Shown piece by piece: positions 20,800-33,800 of a stretch of 64,000 nt of DNA; positions within the stretch are counted from its first letter, which is position 1; every line of letters starts with the position of its first letter. This stretch comes from Norana najaformis (lineage: Eukaryota > Annelida > Clitellata > Crassiclitellata > Hormogastridae): the NCBI GenBank assembly GCA_964023275.1, contig OZ029919.1:972001-1036000 (forward strand), in the 5' to 3' direction. The notes beneath the pieces are model-generated. The model searched no databases and was not told the origin of the DNA. It was given only the letters and a program-made list of their open reading frames with translations. The translations under genes and the position numbers were made by a program.

Positions 20800-22800
20800 T
20801 CCAGTAAACTGGACATTAACATTACTCTGTTTTTTCTGAAGGTGCTACATAATTGCACAGCAGACTGCATTAGCAACAGCAAAGTAAGCACAAAGTGCAT
20901 AATAGCACAATGCAAAAAGTGCACTCTTGATAGCAGAGTATGAAACAGCAGATACCAAAGTAACTCGACATCAACTGTCTGATAACAGAGCACAGCCACT
21001 GTCGTCTATATCCAGACACTAATGCACTCACCACAGTTTGTTAACCTTTTTATCTCATCGGACTGAACCTTGGAATTGACCGGATTACAGATCTGTAGAT
21101 TTTCGAGCTTGGTTGACTGATGCCTAGTGAAACATTATAACGGCACTGTCGAAGTTCTAAGATTTGATTTGACTAGAATAGATTAGATTAAACTAGATTA
21201 CTCGGAGGTCAACCAACCTAAGTAGATCCAAACACACACAGTTACTTATTCAAACGAACTCCAGCTATCAACACGTCCTGCCTAGCAAACACATTCACCT
21301 GCAAATGGACCAACTTGTTCCCCAAAAAACATCGCTATCCCTCCAGCCCGATTCCTCTCCTCGCCCAGCCGCGAAATCAGACAAAACGTCCCATCCAGGG
21401 CTGGTCAAAGCCCTCCATCTGACCATATCCAGGCACAATTTACGACCCCTGTCGAAACCCCTACTACGACGACTGACCCACCCCATCATCGCCAAGATCC
21501 CTCAGCGTGCCGGACAATCAGGTAAGTAAGTAATTCATCCGTCGGAGGTTCTAATGACGACTTGCAGACAATAAGCCCGACGTCGGTCATTAATCACCGT
21601 CTCAAGAAGACGCCTGAGAAGCATTAGGCCCCAAATGAATCCCGAGTTTTCCGACCCTGGAACTTATCTTAATAGGGCCGGATCGCGACCGACCGAACCC
21701 ATCTCCCCGGGTCCCATTAATATCCACTTAGTTCTTTTACCCATTGAAATCCTAATATCACACACGGCCACACTCACCTTGCTGCCCATGGCCCACGACT
21801 AATTTGCACCATAAAGGGTGCCTCTCGGCCGACTGCCATCCATCACGGCCTACCCCGCTCGGCCACAGGTGATCATGACCCATGGGGCGAAAGGGGGAAG
21901 CAACGAGACGCCAAACAGACAAGGGGCCAACAAACTACTCTCACCTGGGCATCAGGTCATTCAGATGAAAACCAGGACCCTGTCTAAAAGGCTACCCTAT
22001 TTTACAAAGCTCGACAGCCAAAGGGGAGATGCTAAAGCATTACCACTAACTCGTCCAGGTATTTACAGTCTGACTTCACGAACCCTGGTACCTGAATTCA
22101 CAATGATACGTGGATTTCAAGAAGATACCGGGTAATGTAATTAGATTTTCTAATCTAATCAGATGACTTCAAGAGCACAGCTATCATACAGCAACAACGC
22201 ACCTAGGAAAACCGAATCCAAAATCGCAGTCCAACGACCAAAACGAATCATAAACTCCAGCAGATCTCAAAGTCTAATGAAATAACACCAATTGTGGCAA
22301 AATTCTGTGGCGTTTTGAGTACTCACTGTGACGCCGCTGTGCCAATTAGAATACTCCGCACTGCAGTAATTAGAGTCATCCTAAATAACCGACTCGTCCT
22401 AATAAACAAACCGACTTCTGCGAAACGCTTGATAACGATTTTTGGGAATCGGTTATTACAGCTCACCCGCCTCGACTCAAATTTACAATCGCCACCTCTC
22501 ACATGCAGCGTTGAACTCCGATTCTCACAGCTGCACGTCCTTCCAAGCAGAACTTTCGGCAATAACAAAAGACTGACAACAATATAAGAAAGACTACAAT
22601 ACTCTAATCTCAGTGACTGTCCAATCCAATGGGAACGGTCATTAGATTTCTCCCTTTATTGGTGTTTGTTTACATTTAAGTAGTAATAACCCGATGGGTT
22701 AAAAAGAAACCACGTACCGGTATATGCCACGGAGGAAAGCAGGGGAGACGTGCACTGGAGGACGTCGCACAAAACGCTTTATGTGGCGCAAGTGTGAAAG
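20800..22800. other. No gene seen; unassigned non-coding stretch
   Basis: The stretch contains two CR1-like tail fragments. The non-repetitive part 21560-22110 is CpG-containing and rather low in simple repeats, but shows no exon. Short Pro/Arg-rich frames have no splice or domain support. Confidence 0.4.
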
Positions 22801-22814
22801 TAGGAATTGATAAT

Positions 22815-22910
22815 ATGACTTCCGGTTTGCGTTACGACAAGTAACCAATGATGATGACAGGTTGGAGTTCACGACTACCGGTAAGGTAAATAAACAACCG
22901 GAAGTAGTAC
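22815..22910. promoter_or_regulatory. Promoter-like cluster: paired ETS motifs and CCAAT
   Basis: Two ETS-type sites in opposite orientation, acttccggtt at 22818 and aaccggaagt at 22896, flank a CCAAT box at 22845. This could be a promoter for a 5' UTR exon of the TRERF1-like gene or an unseen transcript. The inverted sites could also be the ends of a short transposon. Confidence 0.3.
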
Positions 22911-23207
22911 TGTAGGCCCACTCAGCGGTGTAGCTATAGGATCCTCTAAGCTCTGGGACAAGACACAACATCCGAGACCCATGTCTAAAGTCTGTGCTAA
23001 ATTTTAAACAGGGTAACAGAACTAAAACCAAAGCTTGCGCCTGACTTATATTCGCTCCCTCATTTTGCGCCCCTCAGCCCCGCGCCTGGATAGCTGTCCC
23101 CTCTGAACCCCTTCGCAATCCCTCTGGGCTCAGTTTCGTTCTAGTGCCTCCTATTCCCGACGACTATCTCTGTCCTAATCTTAGGTCCTTGTGCCCGCAC
23201 GGGCGAA

Positions 23208-23353
23208 TCCCAAGGTCCTGGACATGGGGCCAGTGCACTGCAGACCCAAGGTCCTGGACATGGGGCCAGTGCACTGCAGACCCAAGGTCCTGGACATGGG
23301 GCCAGTGCACTGCAGACCCAAGGTCCTGGACATGGGGCCAGTGCATTGCAGAC
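23208..23353. repeat. 36-bp minisatellite, four copies
   Basis: The unit has aaggtcctggacatgggg then ccagtgcactgcagaccc. Copies are near identical, and the core is shared with 15585-15715. Confidence 0.92.
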
Positions 23354-23367
23354 CTGGGGTCGTCCAA

Positions 23368-23457
23368 AAAGGACGTCCGCAAAATTGCCTACATTGGAAC
23401 CCTCCTTCCCCTCTGTCCGCATTTGGCATTACCCTCCCTGTCCCCTTTGCGGATGTC
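23368..23457. mobile_element. Short inverted-repeat element (GGACGTCCGCAAA ends)
   Basis: About 90 bases are bounded by aaggacgtccgcaaaa and tttgcggatgtcc in opposite orientation, with a pyrimidine-rich interior containing tgtccgcatttggc. Related pieces occur near 27060-27310, 32365-32420, 33605-33705 and 33840-33950. Probably a MITE-like family. Confidence 0.45.
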
Positions 23458-23809
23458 CGCGGTCCGGCCGAATACTAAGATATAGATTAGGCTACCCTGT
23501 TGATCTTGCAGGGCTGACTGGGCTACGACCCCCTTGCAGTTTGCTTCCCAGCTGACGCCTCTACCGAATTACTTGTTGACAGAAACAAGTATGCACGATC
23601 AACTTGCCCAGGGTTGTTACTCGGACTCCGCCGCTGAGCAGGCTAATTAACGCTAATTGCTCTATTTAAAACTTCCTATTTGAAGTATTGACAAAAGAAA
23701 CTGTTAATTTGTTTATTATTAAAACTAATAACAATGAAAGCGTACTCTAAAATAAACAGTTTTACAATACTGTTATCCATTTTGTTGACGATAACGAATG
23801 GTGACGTCT

Positions 23810-23822
23810 AATTACATTATTA

Positions 23823-23890
<68 letters not shown>

Positions 23891-23900
23891 TTATTATTAT
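23810..23900. repeat. (ATT)n(CAT)n compound microsatellite
   Basis: ttattattatta runs into catcatcatcat, with short imperfections. Confidence 0.92.
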
Positions 23901-23999
23901 CATGCCTTATCATTTACAAATTATCTACTCTCTTACTATTACATTTATCTGAGACAGAACTGACCTCTCAAGAATTGGAAAATTAGGTTATTATTATTT

Positions 24000-24190
24000 A
24001 TTTATTTATTATTATTGTTGTTGCATTTCTAATCCGCGTAATGTAAGGAAATGTAAATCTAAGGCGCAAAAGCAACTGTAAGAGGACATGACCAGGTCCT
24101 CCACACAGCAGACGACTCAGAGGAGGAGGCGCGAACCCGTACTCTGCGTTACAAGCCACGCGCTCTGACCAATCGGCTACCGTGCCCGAC
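24000..24190 (-). repeat. tRNA-derived SINE related to family A
   Basis: In reverse: a head with ccgattggtcagagcgcgtg and a B-box cgggttcgcgcctcctcc, but with a different 3' body from other family A copies, ending in a (taa)n-like tail. Confidence 0.65.
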
Positions 24191-24457
24191 ATTAGACAAG
24201 CGATAGTATATTCTTAACTGCAGACTTTGAAATCTAATTAGAGGCCAGCGACAGACCGTCTGGCATATTCATCTTTTTCTGGGTTATCGAGATTGGCGTT
24301 GGTGTTTTATGAGAGTTCCCTGGTTGTTTAGGACCGGGCAGCCGCTAGTGTCAGATTATTTCTAGATTGGTATTGACCTACTATTGGCGACACCAAATAT
24401 CTCCAATTAATTGATATAATAACCTGGATATCTCCATATCCGCCTTTCTGCCTTTCT

Positions 24458-24458
<1 letters not shown>

Positions 24459-24522
<64 letters not shown>
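24459..24522. repeat. (CT)n dinucleotide microsatellite
   Basis: About 32 uninterrupted ct units. Confidence 0.97.
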
Positions 24523-24524
<2 letters not shown>

Positions 24525-25765
24525 GCGTATCTGTACACTGTTGATTTTATCTTTTTGTGTTTCAATCCGTACGCATGCGCGTGTCTGCCCGCATGTCCTT
24601 CTGCGTCTGTCTGTCCCGTAATTCGTCCAAGCATCCGTGCTGCGTCACTGGCCGTCGTCGCGGTCACTCGGTGCACGGCGGGAGGGAGAGGAGGAGGTGG
24701 TGGTGGGTGAGTCCAAATGCCTCCAGCCACTGACGCTAAATCATATACAATCGACTGCGCCACCTTGTCGATCACATCCGTTCGTTTCTCCCCGGGTGTC
24801 ATCCGACCCTTCCTATTGGTCCTCGCCCGCACGGGTCACATGAATGTTTTCATCTACCAACAACTAGCGCGAAATATTGACGAAATTTCGCGATATTCGT
24901 CCTGTATGGACATGCACTTGAACCACCTAATGTTTATGCCCGAGATTTTTTGCTTTTTCTTATAGATTTATTGCCACAGCATGTTAACCGGTTTTATGGC
25001 GATTTTTAGCCAAGGAAAGATGGCGACAAATACTGACGAAGTTTCACCAGATTCGCTCCAGAAAGTCTGCGCATGCACCTGACCCATTTATATTTATGTG
25101 TCTATGTCTGGGGTATTTTTCGTTTTGTTCGAGATTCATCGCTAACCCTTGTTTGCCAGTTGTAGGTTGTGATTTTGTGAATGTGTATAGCCAAAGACAG
25201 ACTGCAGGGTAATATTGACGAAATTTAAAGACATTCTTTCTTAAAATTAAGTCTGCACAGCTCTTGTGTCTAGAATTTAGGAATAGTATTTTTTGTTTTG
25301 TTTCAACTGATGTAAGCTCATCATAATGAGTAGAGGAACAGGAAGACAGTGCAGAATATTTGGCATATGTAAGGCGGTTCTTTATCTGTACAGCAGCTTA
25401 TTGTCATTCGTTATTTGTGCCGTTATTAGTTATTCATCAGATCACAAGTGGTTATCAAGTCTCAAATTGTTCGTTATTTGCGAGTAATTTGTTATCTGTA
25501 AACTTAAGCATCAGTTGGGAGGCAGTTTGTCATTTGTTAGGCTATTTGTTATTTTTGAAGCAATTTGTTAATCATCAAGTTATCTGTTATTTATGGCTAT
25601 TCATGAGGTTACTCACCTACTTTTCATCTCTGTCATTTTGATTTCTCAATTAATTGTTTTGACAGCGTATACGCCGACACGATGTATGAGGCGGCAGTCA
25701 GTAACTGCTGACGCTTAGCGCCATTTTTTCGGCCTCGGCCGTGCTACGGCGCTCTATAAAGCGTC

Positions 25766-25767
<2 letters not shown>

Positions 25768-25803
<36 letters not shown>

Positions 25804-25848
25804 TATATCATTATTGTTATTATTGTTGTCGTTGTTGTCGTTGTTGCT

Positions 25849-25908
<60 letters not shown>

Positions 25909-25912
25909 ACTA
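25768..25912. repeat. Compound trinucleotide repeat: (ATT)n(GTT/GTC)n(GCT)n
   Basis: Three trinucleotide arrays abut, including about 16 uninterrupted gct units near the end. Poly-Ala and poly-Ser frames are artefacts. Confidence 0.93.
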
Positions 25913-25919
25913 TTAGCTG

Positions 25920-28080
25920 TTGTCCGCGCCAAGTCTTCTTGCAGCTAACAAACCGCAGAGCAACACAAAAACAATAATCTATCGCGCCATAAACAGGCTG
26001 GATTTCGACTACAGATTATCTGGGATTTGGTGTGCGTATAGGCCGATATCCAGGCGGATGGATACTCGTTTCCCAGCTGCCGCTCTGCAAAGCAGGACAT
26101 CTGTCTATCGACTCCCTTCGCACCTCGGTGTTTCAATTAAAGCGGAAGCCGGCGAGAAGAGGGCAACAGTCAGGGGATCAATAGAAAAACATGTTTTCAA
26201 AACATCCGATTCGGACCGCAGAACGAAACCATTACACTGTAAACTCACAGCAAATCGTAAACTTGAAATTTTTCAAGCGCTGCTTGAAAGGTAATGGCAA
26301 GGACCGGCTAATTCACAACCGCTGCGTCAAGTCAGGGACTTGTCCAGAGATACATTACGAAGGACAAGTTCCGACTGCTCGGAGACCAGGAATAAACAGA
26401 GGCAGAAGAGCCCTTAGTGGATTGTGTTTAGATTGGGAGATATGGGAAGGCAGCGGATTTACTTAATCCGCTAAATCAAAGCGGATTTCCTTGCATCTAT
26501 GGCCGTTAACAACGGAAGGCCCGAGAAGTATGAATCTGAAGCGGGGCTTTCTTATACTAGGTACCAGTAGGAGACCTACAGGCGAAGTGGAGTATCACTG
26601 AAAAATTCAGGTGGGAGATCGTTACTCAGTCAAGGCAGAAACTGATGGCCGCTTTATGGAAAACCGTAGTCAAAAATCGTAATCCGTTGGAGAAATCCCA
26701 GTAGGAAGCCTGGCGAAGGGTAATCAAGTTGCAGAGAGACGACTACCACAGCAACCACCACAATCGATATCACGTGCATTATAATAACGCGCTATAGAAG
26801 TCATCCGATTTACATAACATCCGCGTTTTCGGTCTGTATTTCAGAAACCACGATAAACTGCAATTCGCAACAGGAATACAGTTACCTTCCGTGAAAACGA
26901 CGAACACGAACATTAACAAGTCAACTACTATTATTCGGGCTCATCAGCTGTCCTAATTATGCTAACTACCGAGAATCATCATCGCAATTAACTATTGCTA
27001 CGTATATACTCTGGTCGGATCTAATGGCGTTTCTCGAGCGATTAGTCCTCGTTTAGTACGGACGTACGAAAAAGCGGAGGGGGTCATTCAAATGGGGACA
27101 AGGGGTTAGAGGTCATGCCCAATGCTGACGTTCGCATCCAAAGTAGGTAATAGTTATTTCGCTAGAGCCTTGTCTTAAGCAACAGCTTCAGTCAAATGGC
27201 AGACGGATCTAGGACTTCGTTCGCCGCTGGGGGCTGGGAAAGTAATGACGAAAGCGGATAAGGGGTGAGAGAGGTCAAAATTAGGTCACTTTTGCGGACA
27301 TCCTGTATGGAAGACCCCTTAGCCCCTTATCGTATGTTAAGAGTAGCAACAATGCGGGAATCAACACGACATTTACAGAAGTCAACAATGCAGGATTTTC
27401 TTTCAGTGACTCAGACAGCTGCTTACAGCGCGACAACTTAGCAACCTCCCCGTCGCGTAACGTAACGCAATTAGGCATTTATATAGCGATACTACACAAC
27501 TCTGCAAAGTAAGTAAGTAAGGCATTTGTTAACATGCTAGACGCCCATCTGCTGAGCGTGCAATTGTAGGCGTGATCTGGTCACAGCGGTCGTGTCAACA
27601 AAAGCAGGTCGGTACTAAAAGGTCTTCAGACCCTTGACAAATGTGCTTCGCGAGAGACTGAAGAAGAAGAACAAACACTATGAGGGAAGAACTAAAGATG
27701 AAGTACCGTGTCTAACCTCAAGTGGTAGAAGCCACTGATATCAAGTGACCTGTCATAGTCATCTGGACAACGAACGAACCATTCTCAGGAATGGAAAAAC
27801 GAATGATCAGTCTCAGGAATCAACTTTTCTTATATTCTCTTCAAGTCCAAAAATTTGTGAACTCGCCACATGATAGTAATGAACGAGATTTTACACTCCT
27901 TTATAACTAATGCTTTACACCGTCATCGCGTATCAATCAAGAGATCAAACCCCTTTGTTGTTGTCTCTTGTCTCGGATTTTTTCCCCTTATATGAACTAT
28001 CTTTCCTGCCCTCAAATGTCTATGACGTCATTCCCCCAGTTTAGAGGCCCAGCTGATTCATCCTAACATAAATACTGCAC
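25920..28080. other. No gene seen; unassigned non-coding stretch with dispersed repeat fragments
   Basis: It holds a CR1-like tail (about 26655-26815), pieces of the GGACGTCCGCA family (27060-27310) and a fragment with gtaagtaagtaag then gcatttgttaacatgc (27505-27600) that recurs at 15280-15340 and 58205-58290. A block at 26930-27060 looks non-repetitive. No exon was found. Confidence 0.4.
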
Positions 28081-28084
28081 ATAC

Positions 28085-28370
28085 AAACATACATATATAC
28101 ATAAAAACATACATCCGTACATACATACAAACAAACCTACATACTAGTATGCATACATACAAACATACATACATACAACAGATTTACTTAAAACATACAT
28201 ACTTAAAAAACATACATACAAACATACATACATACTTACAAAACATACATACTTATATACAAAAAACATACATACGTACATACATACAAACAAACCTACA
28301 TACTAACATGCATACATACAACAGACTTACTTAAACCATACATACAAACATACAGACATACATACAAACT
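28085..28370. repeat. (ATAC)n-rich microsatellite
   Basis: Imperfect acatacatacaaacatac tract with ttacttaaa interruptions. Confidence 0.88.
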
Positions 28371-28879
28371 AGTGAAACACGGACAACCCAACTGGTTTGC
28401 TCCTGTGGCCAACAGCCAATTTAGATGAAGCACAAGACACCGTATTTTACTTGCTTCTTAACCAGAACAGCTCTTGGCAAGAATGTGACAAACTGCGCAC
28501 CCAACGCCGGACACAAGACAGAGTTCCGTTTCAACTGACACATTTTCACGATTTCTTCCGATCATATATATCCGAAAGCTGTGTCTGAAAGGCGCTTAAA
28601 AGGCGCTACATAAGTGTCTTGATAAAGACATAGGTCACCCAGAAAACTGGGAAACTAAAAGGTCATCAAAAATTCAGATTACCAAAGAAAATGATTGCCC
28701 AAAAGACAAAACTGTCTGCTTATTAAACACAACACAAATTAAAGCCTGTAAAGTAAAGTATGGCTTTGGTTACTTGCCCCTTGTGACCTTCTGTCCATAA
28801 AACCTTACATACACAAACACATACACATACTGTAACTCACTTCTTATTAGCATCACAAAGAGAGATCTGTACTAACTAT

Positions 28880-29431
28880 ACAAATGGTTCAAAACTCTCT
28901 AGCCAGAGCCGTAACAAAAACACCTCAGTATCAGCATATTACACCAATATCGCATTCGTTGCACTGGTGGCCCATCGAGCAAAGAATCCAGCTGAAAGTC
29001 TGTCTTATAGTTCACAAAGTACTACAATTAAATCAGCCAGTATATCTCTGCACCGAATCTCAACCGTCCTACCAACAAACACTGCACTCGATCAATGGAC
29101 ACCGACTCTGGTTGTTCCTCTTAACAGGAAAGTGTTGGCTTCTCAAGCGTTCTCGTTTGCCATCAACGGCTTTGGAATTCGCTGGCGAGTTCTTTCTATT
29201 CGTTCTGTCAGTTCTGTGATGTCATCCAGGATTAAACTTACGACTCATCTGTTTCAACCTGCTTACCCACCGTAGCCTGGCTTCCGGTTTCTCTGACCCA
29301 CAGGAATTTGACCTCGTTTCTCCAACGGATTATGAAGATGCTTACGAATTCACTTGAAACGACCATCAATTGATGCCTTGTGCATTATGATGACGGCGCT
29401 ATAGAAATCATTAGATTAGATTAGATAGAAG
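28880..29431 (+). mobile_element. CR1-like non-LTR retrotransposon, 3' end with reverse-transcriptase remnant
   Basis: A frame reads QNSLARAVTKTPQYQHITPI then HSLHWWPIEQRIQLKVCLIV, the conserved end of CR1-type RT ORFs (QN..AR.VT....HITP.L..LHWLP...RI.FK). A frameshift moves the later part (FSFAINGFGIRWRVLS..LTTHLFQPAY) to another frame. The 3' UTR has catcaattgatgccttgtgc, ggcgctatagaaatc and an attagattagatta tail. It is 5'-truncated and inactive, and it explains many tail-only copies in the window. Confidence 0.85.
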
Positions 29432-29515
29432 CACGTACTTACATACACATGCATACATACACACAATGACAACCACACAAACCGATAGCAGGCCTATAAT
29501 TCCACTGTATCATCG

Positions 29516-30470
29516 CACAAACTACCAGGGCCCGGGATCCGGACAAATCTCCCCTTGATATTTTCCCCCGGACTTTCTCCCCCCGTCATTTCCCCCTGGA
29601 TTTCATCCCCCGGCCGTTTCAATAGGATAAAAAACCTGGATATTCCCCCCCCAATGTCCACAAAATGCAAACAATTTCTACCTATACGGACCTTTTTAGT
29701 GCTTTGATGTTTGGGGTCGAAATACAAACAATTTTTAGAAGACTTTTAATATAGCCAAAAACTGAGTAAAGAGTTTCTAGAAAGACTTTTAATGCATCGA
29801 CGTTAATATAGCAACAGATTGGGAAAACATCCCAATTTTAATAGACATTTACTTTATTTAATTGTTGAAATTTAATTGTTGAACAACCAAGCTTTTAATG
29901 CTTTGAGTCTTAATTAATTAATGTTTATTCACTACTTTGATGCTTAGAGTAAATGTTTAATAACGTTTTGATATTTACTCAATCTGTTGCTATATAATCT
30001 GCCATAAATTTGTTTTAAAGCAGTTGAAAAAACCATACAGATGGAGTCGGAAACTGTAGCTAGTATACGTGGAAAAAACAAAGTTATTTTAAACGGTTTT
30101 GTTTACGTTAAACAAAAAATTAGCAACTAAAGTAATTAGTTATGAGCGCGAACGTCGTAGAGATGCAGGGGCAAATTTAAGTGAGCGCAAAGCAAAGGTC
30201 GAATTAAGTGAAGATCTAAACACAAGTTCTAATTTACTGTTATTTTGTTACCTTATATTACTTAAATTCATTTTAAAAATAATGTTCTTTTTATTTGTGA
30301 CCTATATAAAACTAATTGTAACGTTTGTTGATATAAAATGTATGACTTGGAGTGGGGGAAATGTCCAGGGGGCCTTTACCCGGTGGAAAATCCATGGGGG
30401 AAGCTGGGCGGGGGGAAATGTCCGGGGGAAAATGTTCCGGGGGTTTATCTCCTAGACAACCAGAACCCAA
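29516..30470. mobile_element. MULE-like TIR element with decayed FLYWCH motif
   Basis: The left end (29530-29660) is C-rich (tattttcccccggactttct) and the right end (30345-30450) is its imperfect reverse complement (gaaatgtccgggggaaaatg), giving TIRs over 100 bases. Between them the plus strand starts MESETVASIRGKNKVILNGF and VYVKQK in one frame, then shifts to VISYERERRRDAGANL and KAKV. That order (F.YVKQK...Y..ERRR..C.A) resembles the FLYWCH finger carried by Mutator-like transposases, but Trp, Cys and spacing are lost. Without a transposase core this is a non-autonomous or dead element. Confidence 0.65.
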
Positions 30471-30778
30471 AGCAAATACCAATACACTGAAACCTCCTAA
30501 AAACGGGCTTTATTAATACCCGACTTCTGATACAACATGGCTTCAGAACACGACCTCATTATAACGTAACCTTCTCCTTATGACACGGCAATTGTACGAC
30601 TACTAAATCTTACTAAGTCCTACATGTCCTGTGTCATAATTGTACGAGGTATCAGGATGTACTGAATACGTTCCTGCACACAATGTCCACATTACTAACT
30701 GACTATGGCTCCACTACAGACACATCAGCATATACATAATATACACAAAATACACCCAAGCATTTACTATATACATAC

Positions 30779-30779
<1 letters not shown>

Positions 30780-30875
<96 letters not shown>
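30780..30875. repeat. (TA)n dinucleotide microsatellite
   Basis: About 47 uninterrupted ta units. Confidence 0.97.
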
Positions 30876-30877
<2 letters not shown>

Positions 30878-30879
30878 TA

Positions 30880-33800
30880 TGTGAACGCTTGCTGGGGGTT
30901 TGGAGTACATAAGCCTCTTACAGTCCATCAGGTTTCCACAATATTTGATCAAACTGAAATAATTAGTATACACTGCACACAGTCTGCACTGGGCGCTTCT
31001 TGCATCGACCTGAAATTTCCGGCCATAAATACCCATCCTGCCGGCGATTATCCCGTCACTCGCCGGCCATATTTGCCCCGTGGTAGCAAACGAATACATA
31101 CAGTGACACTCTAGTGACACACTTCATTATGCCACGAATTCTGTTACCAAATTAAGTTCTGCTAGAGAAAAGAACAGCCCCTTTAGCTAATCCCGAGGAA
31201 ATGCTGCAGGTATAAAGCGTCAGCGCCTTCATTTTCTTGGTCTAAGCATATAAGCGGGTGTACCCAATCCTCTCCTTAGCCGCCTGATCGTTTCATACAC
31301 AGTCAGTCGGTGTATTCATTTTACAGCTGTGTTTACGATGCAGTTACAGATGAGTTCACCAGATAGCGCAAGTAAAGCATAAATACAGCTTCATAGGGAT
31401 GTTCCATTGTACAAACAGCCCATGCACGGTGTGTAAACAGTACACGGTTAAGTGCCCAGAGATGATGAGGGCAATCTGTCGCCTGCATTAATTGATTTAC
31501 AACTTTCAGAACAAAGTTTCATATCGGCCAATCAAGTCGTATTTTCATCGCCCACGAAGGGAGGCTTTATTTTCTTTTCCAGTTAGCGCTTGTCCAATCC
31601 GTTTAACCGTCACTCGTTGCGAGATCTTTGCAAAACCCCGACGTCTGGGTAATATCAGCGGATCCGCATGGCAGCGTCTTAACGAATTTATATACTGCCG
31701 CGTCGAGAAACGTCCTTGGGCGCATATGTTGTCTGATATACGCGAGCGCTCTAAAGATGTCAAATTTTAATCTGGTAACAAATTTATGCAGGACTTTCGC
31801 AATTGATCTATTCCGAGCATTCCGAGTTCCGGCGGAGTCAGCCGAGCGGGACACTCAGGGCAGACTGGGTCACAAGGTCCTGGCCTTAGGTCCAGGTCTC
31901 ATCTAGGGTTCGTTAAACTATTTGCTCGTCTGTTTCGAATTGCTTACCCACCGTGGTGCGACTTCTGGTTTCCCTTAAATCTCTTAAATATGCGACTACT
32001 CATTTAAAAATACAATCCTTCAGCCAAACTCCAGCGACAGCCATAGATATGAAGAGTTAGCTGTGTTCTACTTGCGACGGGTCAGTCGTCTCCCTCGCTG
32101 TCTGATCTTCCCATCGACAGTGTACCGTCAGTGTCTAGTCATTATGTAGCCCAGTTCGCAGGAAAGCGCAAGTAGCTGCATTAAGCAGACATGCTTTAGC
32201 GTGACACTCCGTTTCTTTCTTTCTTTCTTGACAGACAATTGATTATGTTATTTTATTGTTTCAGAAGTTATTAAGCGCCACTATCTAATGACTAAGCATC
32301 AGCAACCGTCTCCGGGAAGTTTGTCGCTCAGGTATCTCTCAGTTTTCGGTGAAACGCAGTAAGGGGTCTTCCATTAAGGACGTTAACAAAGAGAGGGAGA
32401 GGCCATCAAAATGCGGACAACAGGAGGGGGTGGTTGAGCCGCCCACTGCGGCGGCTGCATCAAAATTTGGATCGTAATAATTCCTGCACAGCCTGTACTT
32501 GAACATCAACCGCAGTCAAACAGCAGACGGTCTGTACTACGTTGGGTCATCTCTGGAATGCATGCACTGGGAGCGGCCTATGTTGTACTACTTGTACATG
32601 CGAGTGTTAATAAAGTAAATTACAACCATGGTAAATGCGGACAAGGGGAAAGGAGGTGTCCAGAGTGGGCCAGTTTCTGTGAACGACCCAAAAACCATCG
32701 CACGCTGAGTATACCCCCGGTAATCTATCCCTGTCGTTTACTTACCTTTGCTAAAACCTTCGTGGACACGCTTCGCGTCGCGTTTATGTCAACAAGTCTA
32801 CCCTGCACCGAATTTAACTTGGGCAAGACCTTTATGCTGCTCGATTTGCGTAAATAAATCTACCAGAACGTACTGGGTATCAGGCACAGTTTCCAGGAAC
32901 CAAAACGTATCACGTTAACACCACACAATGAAATCCTATGACAAAGGCGAAAACTCAAATATCACCAAATCAAAGTCACGACTGCCAGTGCACGCTTATG
33001 GCACTACTACCAATAGCAGACGCAAAGCGCGGCTATATAGATCGCTAGGTGTCGTGCTTCCCACCTCTTACTTTAATATTAATTTCCGATAATTTTAGAC
33101 ACCTTTTTAAAGCAGATAACTGTTACTATAAGAAGGCAAAGGGGTTTGCATTGTGGAATAGATATTTGCCCATGTCGATGTGAACGGCCCTGGCAGCCAA
33201 AAGATGTCGTTAAACACAGGCAACGACTAACGAGGGAACAAAACTCAACGCAACTGCATTTAGTCGGGTGGTGCCAGTTGGATGCCTGGATATAGTAAGA
33301 GGAGGGGATGCTAATCATCTTCGTTATGACACAACGTTGTTAAACAGAAACTACCCAGCCACCTAAGCAGACAATTACTTAGCAACATCTATTATGCATT
33401 GTCACAGATCCTTGTGTGGTTAAAACGCTTATCGACATAAATTATCTGGTGTCAATCACCATCAGTTGCTACTCCAGACAATTCTGTCTTATAACTACAA
33501 AAGGCACATTACTGTCTCCTGTGGCGGTGTTTTAATACCACACCTGGTGAGTATAATAGTCTGGTATTTCCAGACATCACCTTCACGAATTTACTGTACA
33601 GAGACCTTCCAATAAGGACATTCGCAAAGAAGAGGGAGGGAAGGGTAACCCAAATGCGGACATATGCTGACAGTGGGGTATGGCCAATTCGGACGTCCGC
33701 ACAGCCAGCACCAACGTCAGTATGCGCTGGGTCTAATCTGAGTACCTTTACTGGATTCGGTACCATCACAGTACTCCACCCTTTTTACAGTTAGCCCTGC

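Noticed and set aside
20387-20943. Two ~150-codon open frames with regular repeats
   Set aside because: Translation of a 30-bp minisatellite with no splice or domain context.
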